From Branchiostoma floridae (lineage: Eukaryota > Chordata > Leptocardii > Amphioxiformes > Branchiostomatidae), in assembly GCF_000003815.2 (NCBI RefSeq), contig NC_049990.1:1598098-1662097 (forward strand): a stretch of DNA of 64,000 nucleotides, given 5' to 3'. Under the pieces are notes generated by a model, which saw only the letters and a list, made by a program, of their open reading frames with translations, searched no databases and had not been told where the DNA came from. Positions 41,001 to 51,689 of this stretch are shown piece by piece. Made by a program: the position numbers and the translations under genes. Within the stretch, counting starts at the first letter, position 1. Every line of letters starts with the position of its first letter.

Positions 41001-42712
41001 TCCTGGCCAGCACCTTCGCGGCCACCACTGGCGTGTCCCACTGGCTGGCCATGAAAACCGCGCCGTTTCCTATGCTCTACAGCGATGGATCTCCTTTCTT
41101 AGGTACATACATTCATGAATAGTGTTAGCCTAATGCTCTGGATACTATAAACAATAACGAAGAGGATACAAAAAGTATTATACCCATTAAAACTTAGTTT
41201 GGTAATGGCAACTACAATCGAACAATTAACTGACAATTCAAAATGACTACTTAAACATTGTTCTTTTTTTACTGTACCTCAAACAACAAATTCTGTGCTT
41301 ATTAGTGTGTTTCATTTTATTTTTCAATTTTCAAACAGGTACCCTGCACTGGTCAGCAGGCGAAGTGTCTTCCCCTTTGGACTTGTGTGTTCTCCTGGAC
41401 AGCTCCGACAGTTACAGGGCGAAAACTGTTTTCTGCACGGAGCAGCACAACTACGTCTGTCAGGATGGTAATCATATTTTAACACTTGTACCATACAGTA
41501 TTTGTCTTGTGCAAGCATAAAACTCACAAGAGACTATCAGTTTGGAATTTAATTTTGCAGCTCTGAAACCCTGTGAACCAAACGTGTGTCAGAACGGCGG
41601 AAACTGCAGCTCCTGTTTCGGCGGCTCCACCACCTTCTGTGACTGTCTGGAGGGGTTCGGAGGAAAGCAGTGTGAAATTAGTGAGTACTTCTCTTACAAT
41701 TGGGTATCCACCAGTAATCTCTAAAAGCAATCTGGGTGTCATTCCCAGACTGCCTCACCCTTAAAATTAGTATAAACTATTAAAACTTATTCTGATTGTT
41801 ATGATAAGTACAACACTATAGAAAGAATAGCTCAATACCTCTATATTTCCACAGACATTGACGAGTGTGCCTCCGGCCCGTGCCAAAATGGCGGGAGTTG
41901 CCATGACTACATAAACTCCTACCACTGCATTTGTCTAACTGGTTACCAAGGAGACCACTGCGAGTCAGGTTGGTGTGACAGGGACATTAAAACCGTTTAC
42001 ATCGTTTCGATAACTCTTCAGCAACCATCCTGGTGGTATGGATGGGTTCTGTGCATGACTGCAGTAAAATCAGTCACATTTGACACGGGTGACAACGCAT
42101 GAATCGGTCTTAACGTTTTCTTGCCTTTTGTCTTCTCTTTATTTAGACCCGGATTGGTGCTCCCAAGTCACGTGTCCATTTGGGTTTGTCTGCCAGGACT
42201 TCACGTTCTACTTCCAATGCGTTCGTGAGTTCAGTTTATATCAATATCATCTTTCATTGAACAAAGCGCAGATTCAAACCTACATTTACTGTCTGATGTA
42301 GCATATCTTTCATCTATCTTTCACTGCAAACGTGACACTCCAGTTGTCATCATAGTCAGTTTTAACTAGTCATTTGCAAGACATTTTTACAAAGGATATA
42401 AGAAGAATTATTTTTATAAATGCGTACTAGAACACCAGGACTCCATATAACTGACCATCTTAATTTCTAGAAAGCATTCGTGCATTCTAGGCAACTTCCA
42501 TATTTTTAAATACAAAACTAACCGTTCAGTACCAATTTATCATGTTTTACTAGAATAAAATCTTACAAAATCCCTCTTATGAACACTGTGTGCATCTAGA
42601 CCCATCTTCCGTTTCCCGGGGATTGCCGTACCAGTGCAGCAGCGCCTCCTGTCCGGATGGCTTGAACTGCACCCCTGAGGGCGTGGCAGCCTTCTCCTGC
42701 AGGCCTGAGTGA
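38022..42712 (+). CDS. Gene C: secreted protein with one WSFWK module, EGF repeats and a C-type lectin domain
   Basis: Exons: signal peptide 38022-38079 ([19 protein letters not shown]); WSFWK module 38456-38851; EGF 39151-39297 (middle lost in a 100-N gap), 39454-39564, 39715-39825, 39922-40032, 40196-40309; lectin halves 40878-41102 and 41339-41467; Cys-rich EGF-like 41561-41680; EGF 41855-41968; Cys-rich 42147-42224; last exon 42600-42712. All internal junctions are phase 1 and every visible exon is open, so this is the most complete and apparently intact member of the family here. Expected product: a secreted, disulphide-rich protein of roughly 640 residues. Introns around the lectin exons are nearly identical to gene B, pointing to recent duplication or gene conversion. 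Recognition or immune function is inference from the module set. Confidence 0.85.
38456..38851 (+). CDS. Gene C exon: WSFWK module
   Basis: 132 codons, phase 1-1. Landmarks: [72 protein letters not shown]. Eight conserved cysteines plus one extra (GVDCDTH). The strong conservation across three copies, with Trp, Asp and Cys invariant, indicates a folded extracellular domain. Confidence 0.85.
39165..39264. other. Assembly gap, 100 N, inside an EGF exon of gene C
   Basis: The exon starts at 39151 and resumes ENGWTGHDC after the gap. A normal 108-111-nt exon would need only about 61-64 bases here, so the N count is a placeholder, or extra exons are missing. Confidence 1.
40878..41467 (+). CDS. 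Gene C C-type lectin domain (two exons)
   Basis: Exons 40878-41102 and 41339-41467, lengths 225 and 129 as in gene [54 protein letters not shown], then [35 protein letters not shown]. The Ca2+/sugar motifs (EPN/QPD, WND) are missing as in B. Confidence 0.85.
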
Positions 42713-42788
42713 CGTCACAACCAGGGCCTCCCACGTGACAACGACCAGCCAATAGCCGCTTCATGCGTGCCTTGAAAATGCGTTTTGT

Positions 42789-43044
42789 GAGCACGTCACC
42801 GGAACGTACTGCGCCTGCGCGAACCCTGGTGTTTGGGGGCTTGGTTTGGTCAACGTTGCATTGAAATCCCGCTTGTTGCACAGTATATGTTAGAGACATG
42901 GTTTCATGTAAAACGTACACGGGATTTTACCCTTATATACGCACGTACTTTCTTAAATGCGGCCCTTTAGTAAACCGGGGGTTTAGCAAGGTTTAGCATG
43001 TCTATACTTTTCGCGCAGGCGCAGTACGTTCCGGTGACGTGCTC
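42789..43044. mobile_element. MITE inserted in the 3' UTR of gene C
   Basis: 256 bp with inverted ends GAGCACGTCACCGGAACGTA and TACGTTCCGGTGACGTGCTC, extended through CTGCGCCTGCGCGAA. Flanked by GTTTTGT (42782-42788 and 43045-43051). The 3' UTR of gene B near 36450-36470 lacks it and gives the empty site. The stop codon and the poly(A) signal lie on opposite sides, so the transcript would include a long hairpin. Confidence 0.9.
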
Positions 43045-43111
43045 GTTTTGTGTGTGATTTAGAGTCTAACTAGACATACAAGCACCACATAGAGATAGGA
43101 GACTTTAGATC

Positions 43112-43117
43112 AATAAA
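43112..43117 (+). terminator. Poly(A) signal of gene C
   Basis: AATAAA in AGATCAATAAAGCACT, 400 bp after the stop because of the MITE in the 3' UTR. Confidence 0.85.
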
Positions 43118-43334
43118 GCACTTGCAGCAAAAATCTTATTTAGAATTTCTGTCTTTTTTGACTGATGACTTATACAAGTCAGAACATATAGATATAAACA
43201 AAATATCCAAGTATAAATTTCGCTAGCAGGCAAAGTTATTTACCTGCATGCACAAGCCACTCTGTAGCTCTATAACACCGGTGTACCTTCCTCTTCGTAG
43301 CAAGAATACCAGAAGAAAAGCGTATGCCCTTTAC

Positions 43335-43455
43335 AAGAGACTCAATATGGAATGACATATCTTGAAAGGTATGGTGAGTAGCGACCTCTCGCGGAAGGCT
43401 TTGGAAGTGCATCAAGTATTCTACAAGTTTGCAATGCCACTCGGGCACTGAGTTT
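43335..43455. repeat. Dispersed repeat, copy 3
   Basis: GAGACTCAATATGGAATGAC, GACCTCTCGCGGAAGGCTTT, GAAGTGCATCAAGTATTC. Second copy carried along by the B/C duplication. Confidence 0.8.
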
Positions 43456-43849
43456 TTTAAACATTAAGTAACGGTTGCTAAAGCATCATCTCTTCTCCCG
43501 AAGGCAGTTTTTATCAATTTCATTGCTGCATATAATGGTACCGAGTTCCGAGTAATTATAGCTATAGAAAAAGGGGAACTCGCTAGGTGGTAAACATCAT
43601 TGTTTCTTATAGTGACGATTTATTTTACGGAGTTCAAACATGAGGGTACCCCCCACAGACACTTTTTCTTCAAAGATTCGATCTAACACTAGCTACGACT
43701 GACCAGTGTACAAATTTTGTTCTTTGAAATCCGTTCCTTCAGTATAAAGGCCATTTGCACCTTATATTACTAACCTCTATGCTGACTGACTGCGCATATT
43801 ATAGGGAAAACACGTAATTTGCAAGTGCACTATGGGGTTTTGCTACCAG

Positions 43850-43975
43850 AGGTGTTGGCGGCCTCGGCAGGGGAAACATGGATCTTAGCGTGGGCTGACT
43901 CCACTGGCCATTTTCCCGATTTTCCTGCCGAATTCCACGATCCCCGTAAGAAGGACTGGTGGAGCCTAGCATATC
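43850..43975 (+). repeat. Dispersed repeat related to 51361-51560 (opposite strand)
   Basis: CTTAGCGTGGGCTGACTCCA, CTGGCCATTTTCCCGATTTT and CCTGCCGAATTC align with the reverse complement of 51370-51460. No coding capacity; class unknown. Confidence 0.65.
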
Positions 43976-44317
43976 ACAGAGATAGCCCCAATGGCCCCAG
44001 CGCCGTTGAGGAACCGGGGAGTTCCCGATGAGCTAGCCAACCCTGTGCTATGTACTCTGTCCCTCGGGGCGATCGGACTTTCACCCCCTGTAACACCTCT
44101 GTCGCATCTACTTTTCGGCGGCTCCAGGAATCGTCCAAAAACCTTACGAAAACTAGATATCCAGGATATCCGGTGCCGTCAATCATGGTGATTGACAGTA
44201 CAGAAAACATTATTATGCACGCCCATGTTTCCATATATGGGTCGACCTCGTGAGACCTCGACAGACTCAAGTTGCGAGAGATTAAAACCCGGAAGTGACC
44301 GCTGCCCTCCCCATGAT

Positions 44318-45210
44318 AGGACGTCATCTGAATGCTACTAACACGTAAATAGAATGTGACGCTACACGAAAAACAACTTCAAACACACAACACATAATAT
44401 AGTCGTGCGACTGTTATTGTCTATCGTTGTGGACAACGGTTGTCTTTAGACATGCGTTCAGAGTATTACGGGGCACCCGCAGTGCAGGATACCATTGCGG
44501 TGCGTGCGTGACCCACAGTGACCGCTTGCTCGCAAATCAAAAATGGCGGGAGAATTCCTTATTTTCGTCAGGCGTTCAGGCCGTTTTCTGGATATCCAGG
44601 AATCGTCCTCCTGTTCAGGCCGTTTTCTGGATATCCAGGATTCGTCCTGAGCCTGTTCAAGCCGTTTTCTGGATATCCAGGATTCGTCCTGAGCCTGTTC
44701 AAGCCGTTTTCTGGATATCCAGGAAGCGTCCTCCTGTTCAAGCCGTTTCCTGGATATTCAGGATGTGGACCAGGCCTTGTGTGAGAAAGAGACGCCATCT
44801 GGATGCTATTAACACGTTACCGTGAATGTGTCGCTATACGGAAAACAACAGTAACTTTATCCCATCTTGACTGCCATTTGTTAATTCATTACGCAAAGAT
44901 ACGTAAGTAACATGTAAACATCAAAGTATCATTATCAACATTCGTTTAAGTTCTGTAACACCAGGATCAGCAAAATAAACTACACGATCTTCTTGCGGGG
45001 AGATACAAAGATGGCGGCTTTCTGACGAAAACAACATGCTCCCGCCCTCCGCATAGTCTCCTCCCTCGAAAACAGGAAGCTCCACCCCCACGTACACGTT
45101 CTGGATAAACACCGTCGTCTATCCAGGAAACGTCCTGTTTGCGACGATTTCTGGATATCCAGGAATCGTCCTTCTGCTCAGGACGATTCCTGGATATCCA
45201 GGATTCGGCA
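44318..45210. repeat. Cluster of CTGGATATCCAG palindromes
   Basis: TTTTCTGGATATCCAGGA followed by TTCGTCCT recurs at about 44580, 44622, 44668, 44713 and, inexactly, 44750, then twice near 45150-45200. Flanking sequence is also duplicated (GACGTCATCTGAATGCTACT at 44319; GACGCCATCTGGATGCTATT at 44790). The repeats lie in the upstream region of gene D. Open frames across them are artefacts. Confidence 0.8.
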
Positions 45211-45622
45211 TATTACGAAAGTTAGATACTGACGAAAGTTGGATACAACAACCTCCGTACGTGTCTCTATAACAGTAGTCAAAATACGGACACTGATTCG
45301 TGCTAATGACGGCTGATAGAGAATCTTTGAATATAAAAGTTTGGACGCATTGCGTAAAAATTTGCGTGTACGGGGGAAGGGGTATGTCTAATACCCAGTG
45401 CTATCCAGCAGCACTTTTGTTGAACGTCTTCGTCTCCGTACATACAACCTATTACCGTCCAGGTCTCGTAGGTAACACAATTTAGCTGAAGCATTTTTCA
45501 TTAAAACTCCGCATTACACGTGCACCTCGACATTGTCAAGTCGGTGATGTTGATTCGGTGATAGCTAACTTTGATCAACAACAGTACACCTTCCGTCGCT
45601 CAGAACTACAAAAATAACACGG

Positions 45623-45628
45623 TATAAA
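45623..45628 (+). promoter_or_regulatory. TATA box of an orphan promoter copy upstream of gene D
   Basis: AACACGGTATAAACTGGTGT, the same 20-mer as at 45921-45940, in a duplicated block (about 45430-45670) that ends before any signal-peptide exon. It may be an alternative promoter or a dead copy. Confidence 0.5.
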
Positions 45629-45925
45629 CTGGTGTCTACAGAACATAGTTCAGACAGTCGAGTCTAGAGGGGTATGTGTAATACCACTGCCCGTGCCTGC
45701 ATTCTGTAGTAACCAGCGCTAGCCGGCCGCAGTTTTGTTCAACGCATTCGTCTCCATACAGCCAACCAATGAGTCTCTTCGCAACAAAAGTCAGCCTAGG
45801 CATTTAAATTTGAACTTCGCATTACGCCTCGGCGTTGTCATGTCCGCTATGTTGATTCGTAGCCTGCCAACAGTGACCTATAACAGTACGTCGTCCGTCG
45901 CCCAGAACTACCAGCAACAACACGG

Positions 45926-45931
45926 TATAAA
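45926..45931 (+). promoter_or_regulatory. TATA box of gene D
   Basis: TATAAA 62 bp before the ATG at 45988, within a block shared with the region before gene C. The spacing allows transcription to start about 30 bp downstream with a short 5' UTR. Confidence 0.6.
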
Positions 45932-45987
45932 CTGGTGTAAATAGAACACTGTCCTTGCAGTTGAGACGTGGACAACAGACAGTGAAG

Positions 45988-48900
45988 ATGTGGAAGTTTC
46001 TGCTCCTTCTCGCGGCTGTAGGTACCCTGCCGACCGCGTCAGTCGGTGAGTAGATTTTTACCGACATTAGTTGATGGATTTGAAGCCTAAAATGTAATTA
46101 CGTAAAAGATATTTGAATCCGAATATGCCATGTGAACGCAGTCCTCACAGTTAAGCTTTCATAACAGACAAAATAAGATGTGGAAGTTTCTGCTCCTGGT
46201 CGCGGCTGTAGGCACTCTGCCGGCCGGGTCAGTCGGTGAGTACATTTGTACCGACATTTATGCATGAACTTGAAGCCTAAATATGTTATATCCGACGTGT
46301 ATAAACCTACACGGTACCGTGTTGATACAAGAGAGAAAGTGCAGTTGACTCTTTCCCTTGGGTCAGTGTAAGGCTAGTTGGTGCCCAGAACAGATCGCTT
46401 ATTAAACGGCAGGAGATTGACTACTTTTAAGAATGATTCGCCGCACTTTCCTCATGTTGTGGTCGTGCAGTAATGTATTTCGATATCAAAAAGGTAAAAA
46501 AAAGGCTCAAAAGCTATGTTACAAACACTGAATGTGTGTATAGGAAACGCACATTTGGTTTGAATGCAGTTTACCGTAAAGTCGAAAAGACGTAGTATTT
46601 ATGAAAAATGATTTAATGTAGTTCAAAAACAGGAACGTTTGGATCAGTTCTGTGATATCTATTAGGATAGGCGCTGATCGCCTGCTATGGAAACTATCAA
46701 AGTAAACTACGTCGTCTTTCGGAAGTGTGACGTCAGAAACGGGTCAAAGGCTGTTGGAAGTCTTAACGAACACATCACTCAGTGTGCTTAGTGTTTTTAA
46801 AACTGTGTCCAATACAGTTCATTGACATGTTGAAGGGCCTATGAAGGCCCTAGTTGTGGCGATAGTTTTCTTCGGGTTATACTTGTTCCTTTCGTATCTA
46901 TTTCATTATGTGGAATTAATCAATGTAATGGGTACAAAGATAGCTAAATCTATTCATGCCATTGCGATACATTTATGTATTATAAGAATGTTGAAACATG
47001 TCTTCGTGACAAATGCCATTTTTTTCTGAATGATAAACAATTATCTATACCGCACCCTGCTGAAAAAAATAACACAGAAGTGAATGGGGTCAGTGTTTAA
47101 TTACTTTACTATTCAGGATAATTTGGTATATTTTATTTATCTATTTATTTATTTATTTATCTATTTATGTATTTATTGATCTCAGTGGGTAGCCCCTACA
47201 ACTTTTGAGAGTTGATTTCCAAGGGGGCCAATTGCAACCATACATGTAAACAAGATAACGTGTTACATTCAGTAAAAGTTCATTCACCACTGGACAACAT
47301 ACAGTTGATCACATAAAAAACCGAGGCGTCAAAACAAAATCCATGTCACCAAGGAGCTTTCATCAGCTCAAATCTCCAGAGGGTAAGCAACTAGTAGTAT
47401 GCATTTTGGGTCAATAAACGGCCTAAAAACCTTTCATCTTGTATATTGTTCTGACTTGGTCATTAGTATTATACGATATCTCACCAAAGGAAGAAAACCA
47501 TTATATTACAGTTCGTAAATGTCTAAAAATATTGTTAGCTGATAGATGATTCCGTATATTGAAATATTTTACAGGTAACTTTTGCAACAGTACTCACCTT
47601 CCTGTACCCAGAGATGGCGCAAAAATCTGCTTTATGAGTCCACAAGGAACAACTGAAGTTTGGTACTGCAAGATGCACTGTAATGCACCACTCGAGTACA
47701 GTAACCACAATGAGGACATGTATGATCGGTGAGCACACGGCATGGCAATGGATGGTCCGTCTCATACGTCAAGACGGCATGCAGTATTCATCATCATTGT
47801 CAGTGTGGGAGAATGCTCAGGTATGNNNNNNNNNNNNNNNNNNNNNNNNNNNNNNNNNNNNNNNNNNNNNNNNNNNNNNNNNNNNNNNNNNNNNNNNNNN
47901 NNNNNNNNNNNNNNNNNNNNNNNNNTGTGCTCACTACGCATTTGAAAAGTACAATGTCATCATAACGCTAGCTGCTCATTATGGTATAAAGAGCTCTCTT
48001 GGCACCGTGATCTTGATGATAATTCTCGCAAATTTTTCACAGGGTTTTTGAACCCCTTTGTTCCAATAACTGTTGGAGGACTGGTCATCACAGCAGGGCA
48101 GCCTCTAGACGCTCAGGTTATCCTTGATGAGATGAAATATCAGCTGGCTCTACTCGGACTGTGCGACGGTCCATGTTTGGTGAGCAAAGGACGAAATGCA
48201 TGGTCTGCTTCTAAAGAGAAATTAATTATTGCAATTTGGCATCTTTTATTAGGAAAACTTAACTTTCATTGTTGGAGTAAGATATGAAGAAATTTATTTG
48301 ATTTAGATAATCTTTCTAAGTGCAATAAGCATACAACACTGCAATATATACAGATCCCACCCTCAAAAAACAAGAAGTGACTGGTTTGTATCAATTTACT
48401 AAAGACTTTCAAAGTAAACAGTTTTCTTATGAACTCTTACAGATCTGTCAGATAACAGTCGAAATGGAGAACGCATTCAGTCAGAGCCTGCCAGATGAAC
48501 AGCAGCATGGATGCCTGGAAGGTAAGTAATGACTTAATGCTCACATGTGCATTGAAGGCAACAACTTAGATTTGTGAATAGTGATTGAATGTTTTTGATT
48601 TTCTTGATAAATTTTTTGTTCGGATATGACATGGGGATCATAACGTAGAAACTTCTTTACATTTACTACGTAAACTTCAAATATTATGTCTATTGTATAT
48701 TTCTTACCGCGGTATCCCTAGGCATGACATGTGCAAGTACTACTCTTCCTGTATAATTCTTCTCATCAATCCTAACTAGCTTCCTCCCATGGAGGTTATT
48801 CGTCGAGGACAGCTGGTTGTCTATGGGTTGTACCAAACTACTTTTAGGCAGGGTTGTTGACACATAGAGCACAACAGGGACAACATTGTAACAGCATCAA

Positions 48901-51177
48901 TTCCAACGTCCGTGTTTCTCTTCAAGTTGGTTTATGAGAATCAACACATCGCTTATTATAACCACATCATATCAGCTGTAAAAGAGTTCAGAAATGAAAA
49001 TCAGCATGTGATTTATAAAGGCATTTATACTTATACAGAGCTACAGAAGTAATTGCAGTTGCCTTCAGTAATTGTAAGTGGGTCAGAGGAACTACTCGTA
49101 TGACTTCCAAGGGTGTGGTCATCTTGAAATCTACTCATGAGCTCATAAAAACCCGGACAACAAACTCAAATATTTCCGTCTTAAGAGAATATGTGCCTTT
49201 ACGTTTGTGCATTTAAACTCATTTGATAAGTAGATAATAAGCTTGTTATAAAATCACTTGCATTACTTTCCGACTCCTCTCGCATCTGTGTTTAAGACGC
49301 TTCCATGGCCAGTGCTCAAAATGATATTCTGGAATCATCTTCGAGTATTTTTTTTAATTTCATAATCCAGGCATAGACGAGTGCGTGAGCAGCCCTTGTT
49401 TGCTAGGAGGGACCTGTGTGAATCATGATGGCGGCTACAGCTGCGTCTGTGTACAAGTGTACAAGTGTACAAACCTACACGCCACCGTGTTGATACAAGA
49501 GAGAAAGTGCAGTCGACTCGTTTCTTTGGGTCATTGGCAGGCTAGTAAATCCCTAGAACAGATCGCTTATCAAACGACGCTGCACTTTCCTCATGTTGTG
49601 GTCCTGCAGTAATCTATTTCGATATCAAACAGGTCAAAACAGGCTCAAAGGCTATGTTACAAAACTGAAGCCGTGTGTGGGAAACATACGTTTGAAGGCA
49701 GTTAACCGTAAAGTCGAAAATGCTTTAACGTAGTTCAAAAATAAGAACGTTTGGATCCGTTCTGTGATATCAGGATAGACGGGGATCACTTTCTATGGAC
49801 ACTATTAAAGTAATTTACATCATCTTCCGGAAGTGTGACGTCAGAAGGTGTGGGTAGAAATGACAATTTTACAGAAGAAGAAGAAACATCGGGAAAAGCA
49901 AGATATTTCAACCCATACCCTGTGGTATGGCTAAAATATGAAAACGTTTTCCATTGAAAAGTAACGGACTTTCATCTTGTATATTGTAGTATTACCCGAT
50001 ATCTCACCAAAGAAAGAAAACCATTATATTATTGTTTTTGAATGTCTGAAAAATACTGTAAGCTGATAGATGATTCCGTATATGATATGTTTTACAGGTC
50101 ACCCTTGCAACAGTACTCTCCTTCCTGTACCCAGAGATGGCGCAAAAATCTGCTTTATGAGTCCACAAGGAACAACGCAAGTTTGGTACTGCAAGATGCA
50201 CTGTAATGCGCCACTCGAGTACAGTAACCACCATGAGGACATGTATGAATGCGGTGCGCACACGGCATGGCTATGGATGGTCCGTGTGATGCGTCCAAAC
50301 GGTATGCCAGTATTCATCAGTGGCAGTGTGGGAGACTGCTCATCAGGTATGCATGTCAAAGATTGTCTAGACCTTGGAACAAAAAGTGATATGATAGAAT
50401 CAACCTGTTGATTTATCCATATATTTTCATACATATAGGTAGCTTATTCGTTTGTATACACTTATTTTGTTTACAAGTACATGTATATTCGTAGTAGCCC
50501 TTACATAGTTACGAAAGTCGTTGTCCTTTTGTTTTGTCAATAAAGATTTCTATCAATTATGTGCTCACTACGCATTTGAAAAGTACAATGTCATCATAAT
50601 GCTGCTCATTATGGCATGAATATCTCTCTTGGCAACCGTGATGTTGATAATAATTTTCGCATTTTTTTCACAGGGTTTTTACTACTACCGGTTGTTACTG
50701 TTGGAGGACTGGTCATAACAGCAGGACAGCCACTAGACACGCAGGCTATCATTGATGAGATGAAGGATCAGCTAGAGCAAATAGGACTGTGTAATTATAA
50801 CAGCCCATGTCTGGTGAGCAAAGGAAGAAATTATACAGTCTATGCTTCCGAAGAGAAATTAAGCATTGCAAATTGTCACCTTTTCTCTGGAAAAACCTCA
50901 CTTATATTTTTGGTGTCCGCTTCTTACGACAAAAAATCATAATCATTGTAATTTGACGCCTTTTCTTAGGAAAACGTCACATTGGCGTATATTGGCGTAA
51001 GATTTGAAGAAAAAAACAACAATTAGTGACTGGAAATTAATTTGCATAAATTTGATAAACGCTTTCAGTTTAAACAGTTTTCCTATTAATTTATACAGAT
51101 CTGTCAGATAACAGTCGAAATGGAGAACGCATTCAGTCAGAGCCTGCCAGATGCACAGCAGCATGGATGCCTGGAAG
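45988..51177 (+). CDS. Gene D: secreted protein with duplicated sushi-like cassette (3' end not found)
   Basis: Two alternative signal exons: 45988-46045 ([19 protein letters not shown]) and 46178-46235 ([19 protein letters not shown]), both phase 1. Cassette 1: degenerate sushi-like exon from 47575, then 48043-48179 and 48443-48521. Broken EGF exon 49371-49450. Cassette 2: 50098-50346, 50674-50813, 51099-51177. In cassette 2 the first exon has sushi-like spacing (CNSTLLPVPRDGAKIC, WYCKMHC, MYECGAHTAWLWMV, GDCS); the next two encode VGGLVITAGQPLDTQAIIDE, QLEQIGLC, ICQITVEMENAFSQSLP and HGCLEG, reminiscent of the segment after sushi domains in SVEP1-like deuterostome proteins. The cassette is 468 nt (156 codons), phase 1-1, so cassette 1 can be skipped. 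No terminal exon is visible before gene E, so the gene is truncated or its end is unrecognised. Confidence 0.5.
47575..47825 (+). pseudogene. Gene D sushi-like exon, copy 1, with frameshifts
   Basis: Aligned with 50098-50346 it is open through GAKICFMSPQGTTEVWYCKM, then a 2-bp deletion turns TATGAATGCGGTGCG into TATGATCGGTGAGCA, creating an in-frame TGA near 47730. More small indels follow before the donor at about 47820 (CTCAGGTATG), next to a 100-N gap. The exon cannot encode the full module. Confidence 0.75.
47826..47925. other. Assembly gap, 100 N
   Basis: Follows the donor of the damaged exon; lies in an intron. Confidence 1.
48043..48521 (+). CDS. Gene D cassette 1, second and third exons
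   Basis: 48043-48179 (phase 1 to 0) and 48443-48521 (phase 0 to 1) are fully open: VGGLVITAGQPLDAQVILDE, LALLGLCDGPCL, ICQITVEMENAFSQSLPDEQ. They are close to cassette 2, so these exons remain intact although the first exon of the cassette is broken. Confidence 0.65.
49371..49450 (+). pseudogene. EGF exon cut by a segmental duplication breakpoint
   Basis: Acceptor AATCCAG, then [20 protein letters not shown] and GGYSCVC, with five of six EGF cysteines. At about 49450 the sequence switches to GTACAAGTGTACAAACCTAC, which belongs to the intron copied from 46300. The last cysteine and donor are lost. Confidence 0.75.
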
Positions 51178-51180
51178 GTA
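49465..51180. repeat. Segmental tandem duplication, copy 2 (copy 1 at about 46299-48530)
   Basis: Shared blocks in order: AAACCTACACG, GTGTTGATACAAGAGAGAAA, GAACAGATCGCTTAT, CCTCATGTTGTGGTC, then all three exons of the cassette and their introns. Copy 1 carries about 650 extra bases between about 46800 and 47500, including a TATT/TATC-rich tract. Confidence 0.85.
50098..51177 (+). CDS. Gene D cassette 2 (three intact exons)
   Basis: Exons 50098-50346, 50674-50813 and 51099-51177, all open with consensus borders. The first has the sushi-like cysteine/Trp pattern; the other two encode a short alpha/beta-like region ending in CQITVEMENAF and HGCLEG. Potential N-glycosylation at CNST and NYT. 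Confidence 0.75.
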
Positions 51181-51360
51181 AATGATGACTTAAGTCTTTT
51201 AAGCTAATATCCAACTTAAAAGTTGGATATTAGCTGTTATTCTAAATATGATCATTTTCCTCCACACAATACTATAGGGCGAGCTCAATATAGAATTATT
51301 ATGTAAATGACCTGGTCAGAAAAGCAAGTAGATTGTTTTCTTTACTCATGCACAATACTT

Positions 51361-51560
51361 AGCCTCCACTAGGCCTTCGTATGGGGGTTACGAGGATTGT
51401 AGAATTTGGCAGAAAAATCAAGAAATTGGCCAGGGGAGTCAGTCCACGCTAAGGTTATTGCCCCCACCCCCCAAGAAACATGAACCGAACTGGCCGACCA
51501 ACTCCTCTGACAGCAAAATTCCCCAGGAAAATTTATTAGTCTCCCTATAATAGCCGGCGT
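51361..51560 (-). repeat. Dispersed repeat related to 43850-43975
   Basis: The reverse complement of GGGAGTCAGTCCACGCTAAG and AATTTGGCAGAAAAATCAAG matches the 43880 copy. Lies between genes D and E. Confidence 0.6.
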
Positions 51561-51689
51561 AGTCATAATACTATAGGGATAGCTTAATGGTATGGTATTG
51601 TGTGTGTGTAGTCTGACAAAAGACCACGAAAGAAAACATTCTGCATGTTCGCATAAATGTTGCCATTCTAGTTCATTAATAGCACAAGT

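Noticed and set aside
44427-44825. 132- and 88-residue open frames with QAVFWISR repeats
   Set aside because: They follow the CTGGATATCCAG palindromic repeat cluster.
46841-47029. 62-residue hydrophobic open frame in the gene D intron
   Set aside because: AT-rich sequence with no conservation in the paralogous intron copy; hydrophobicity reflects base composition.
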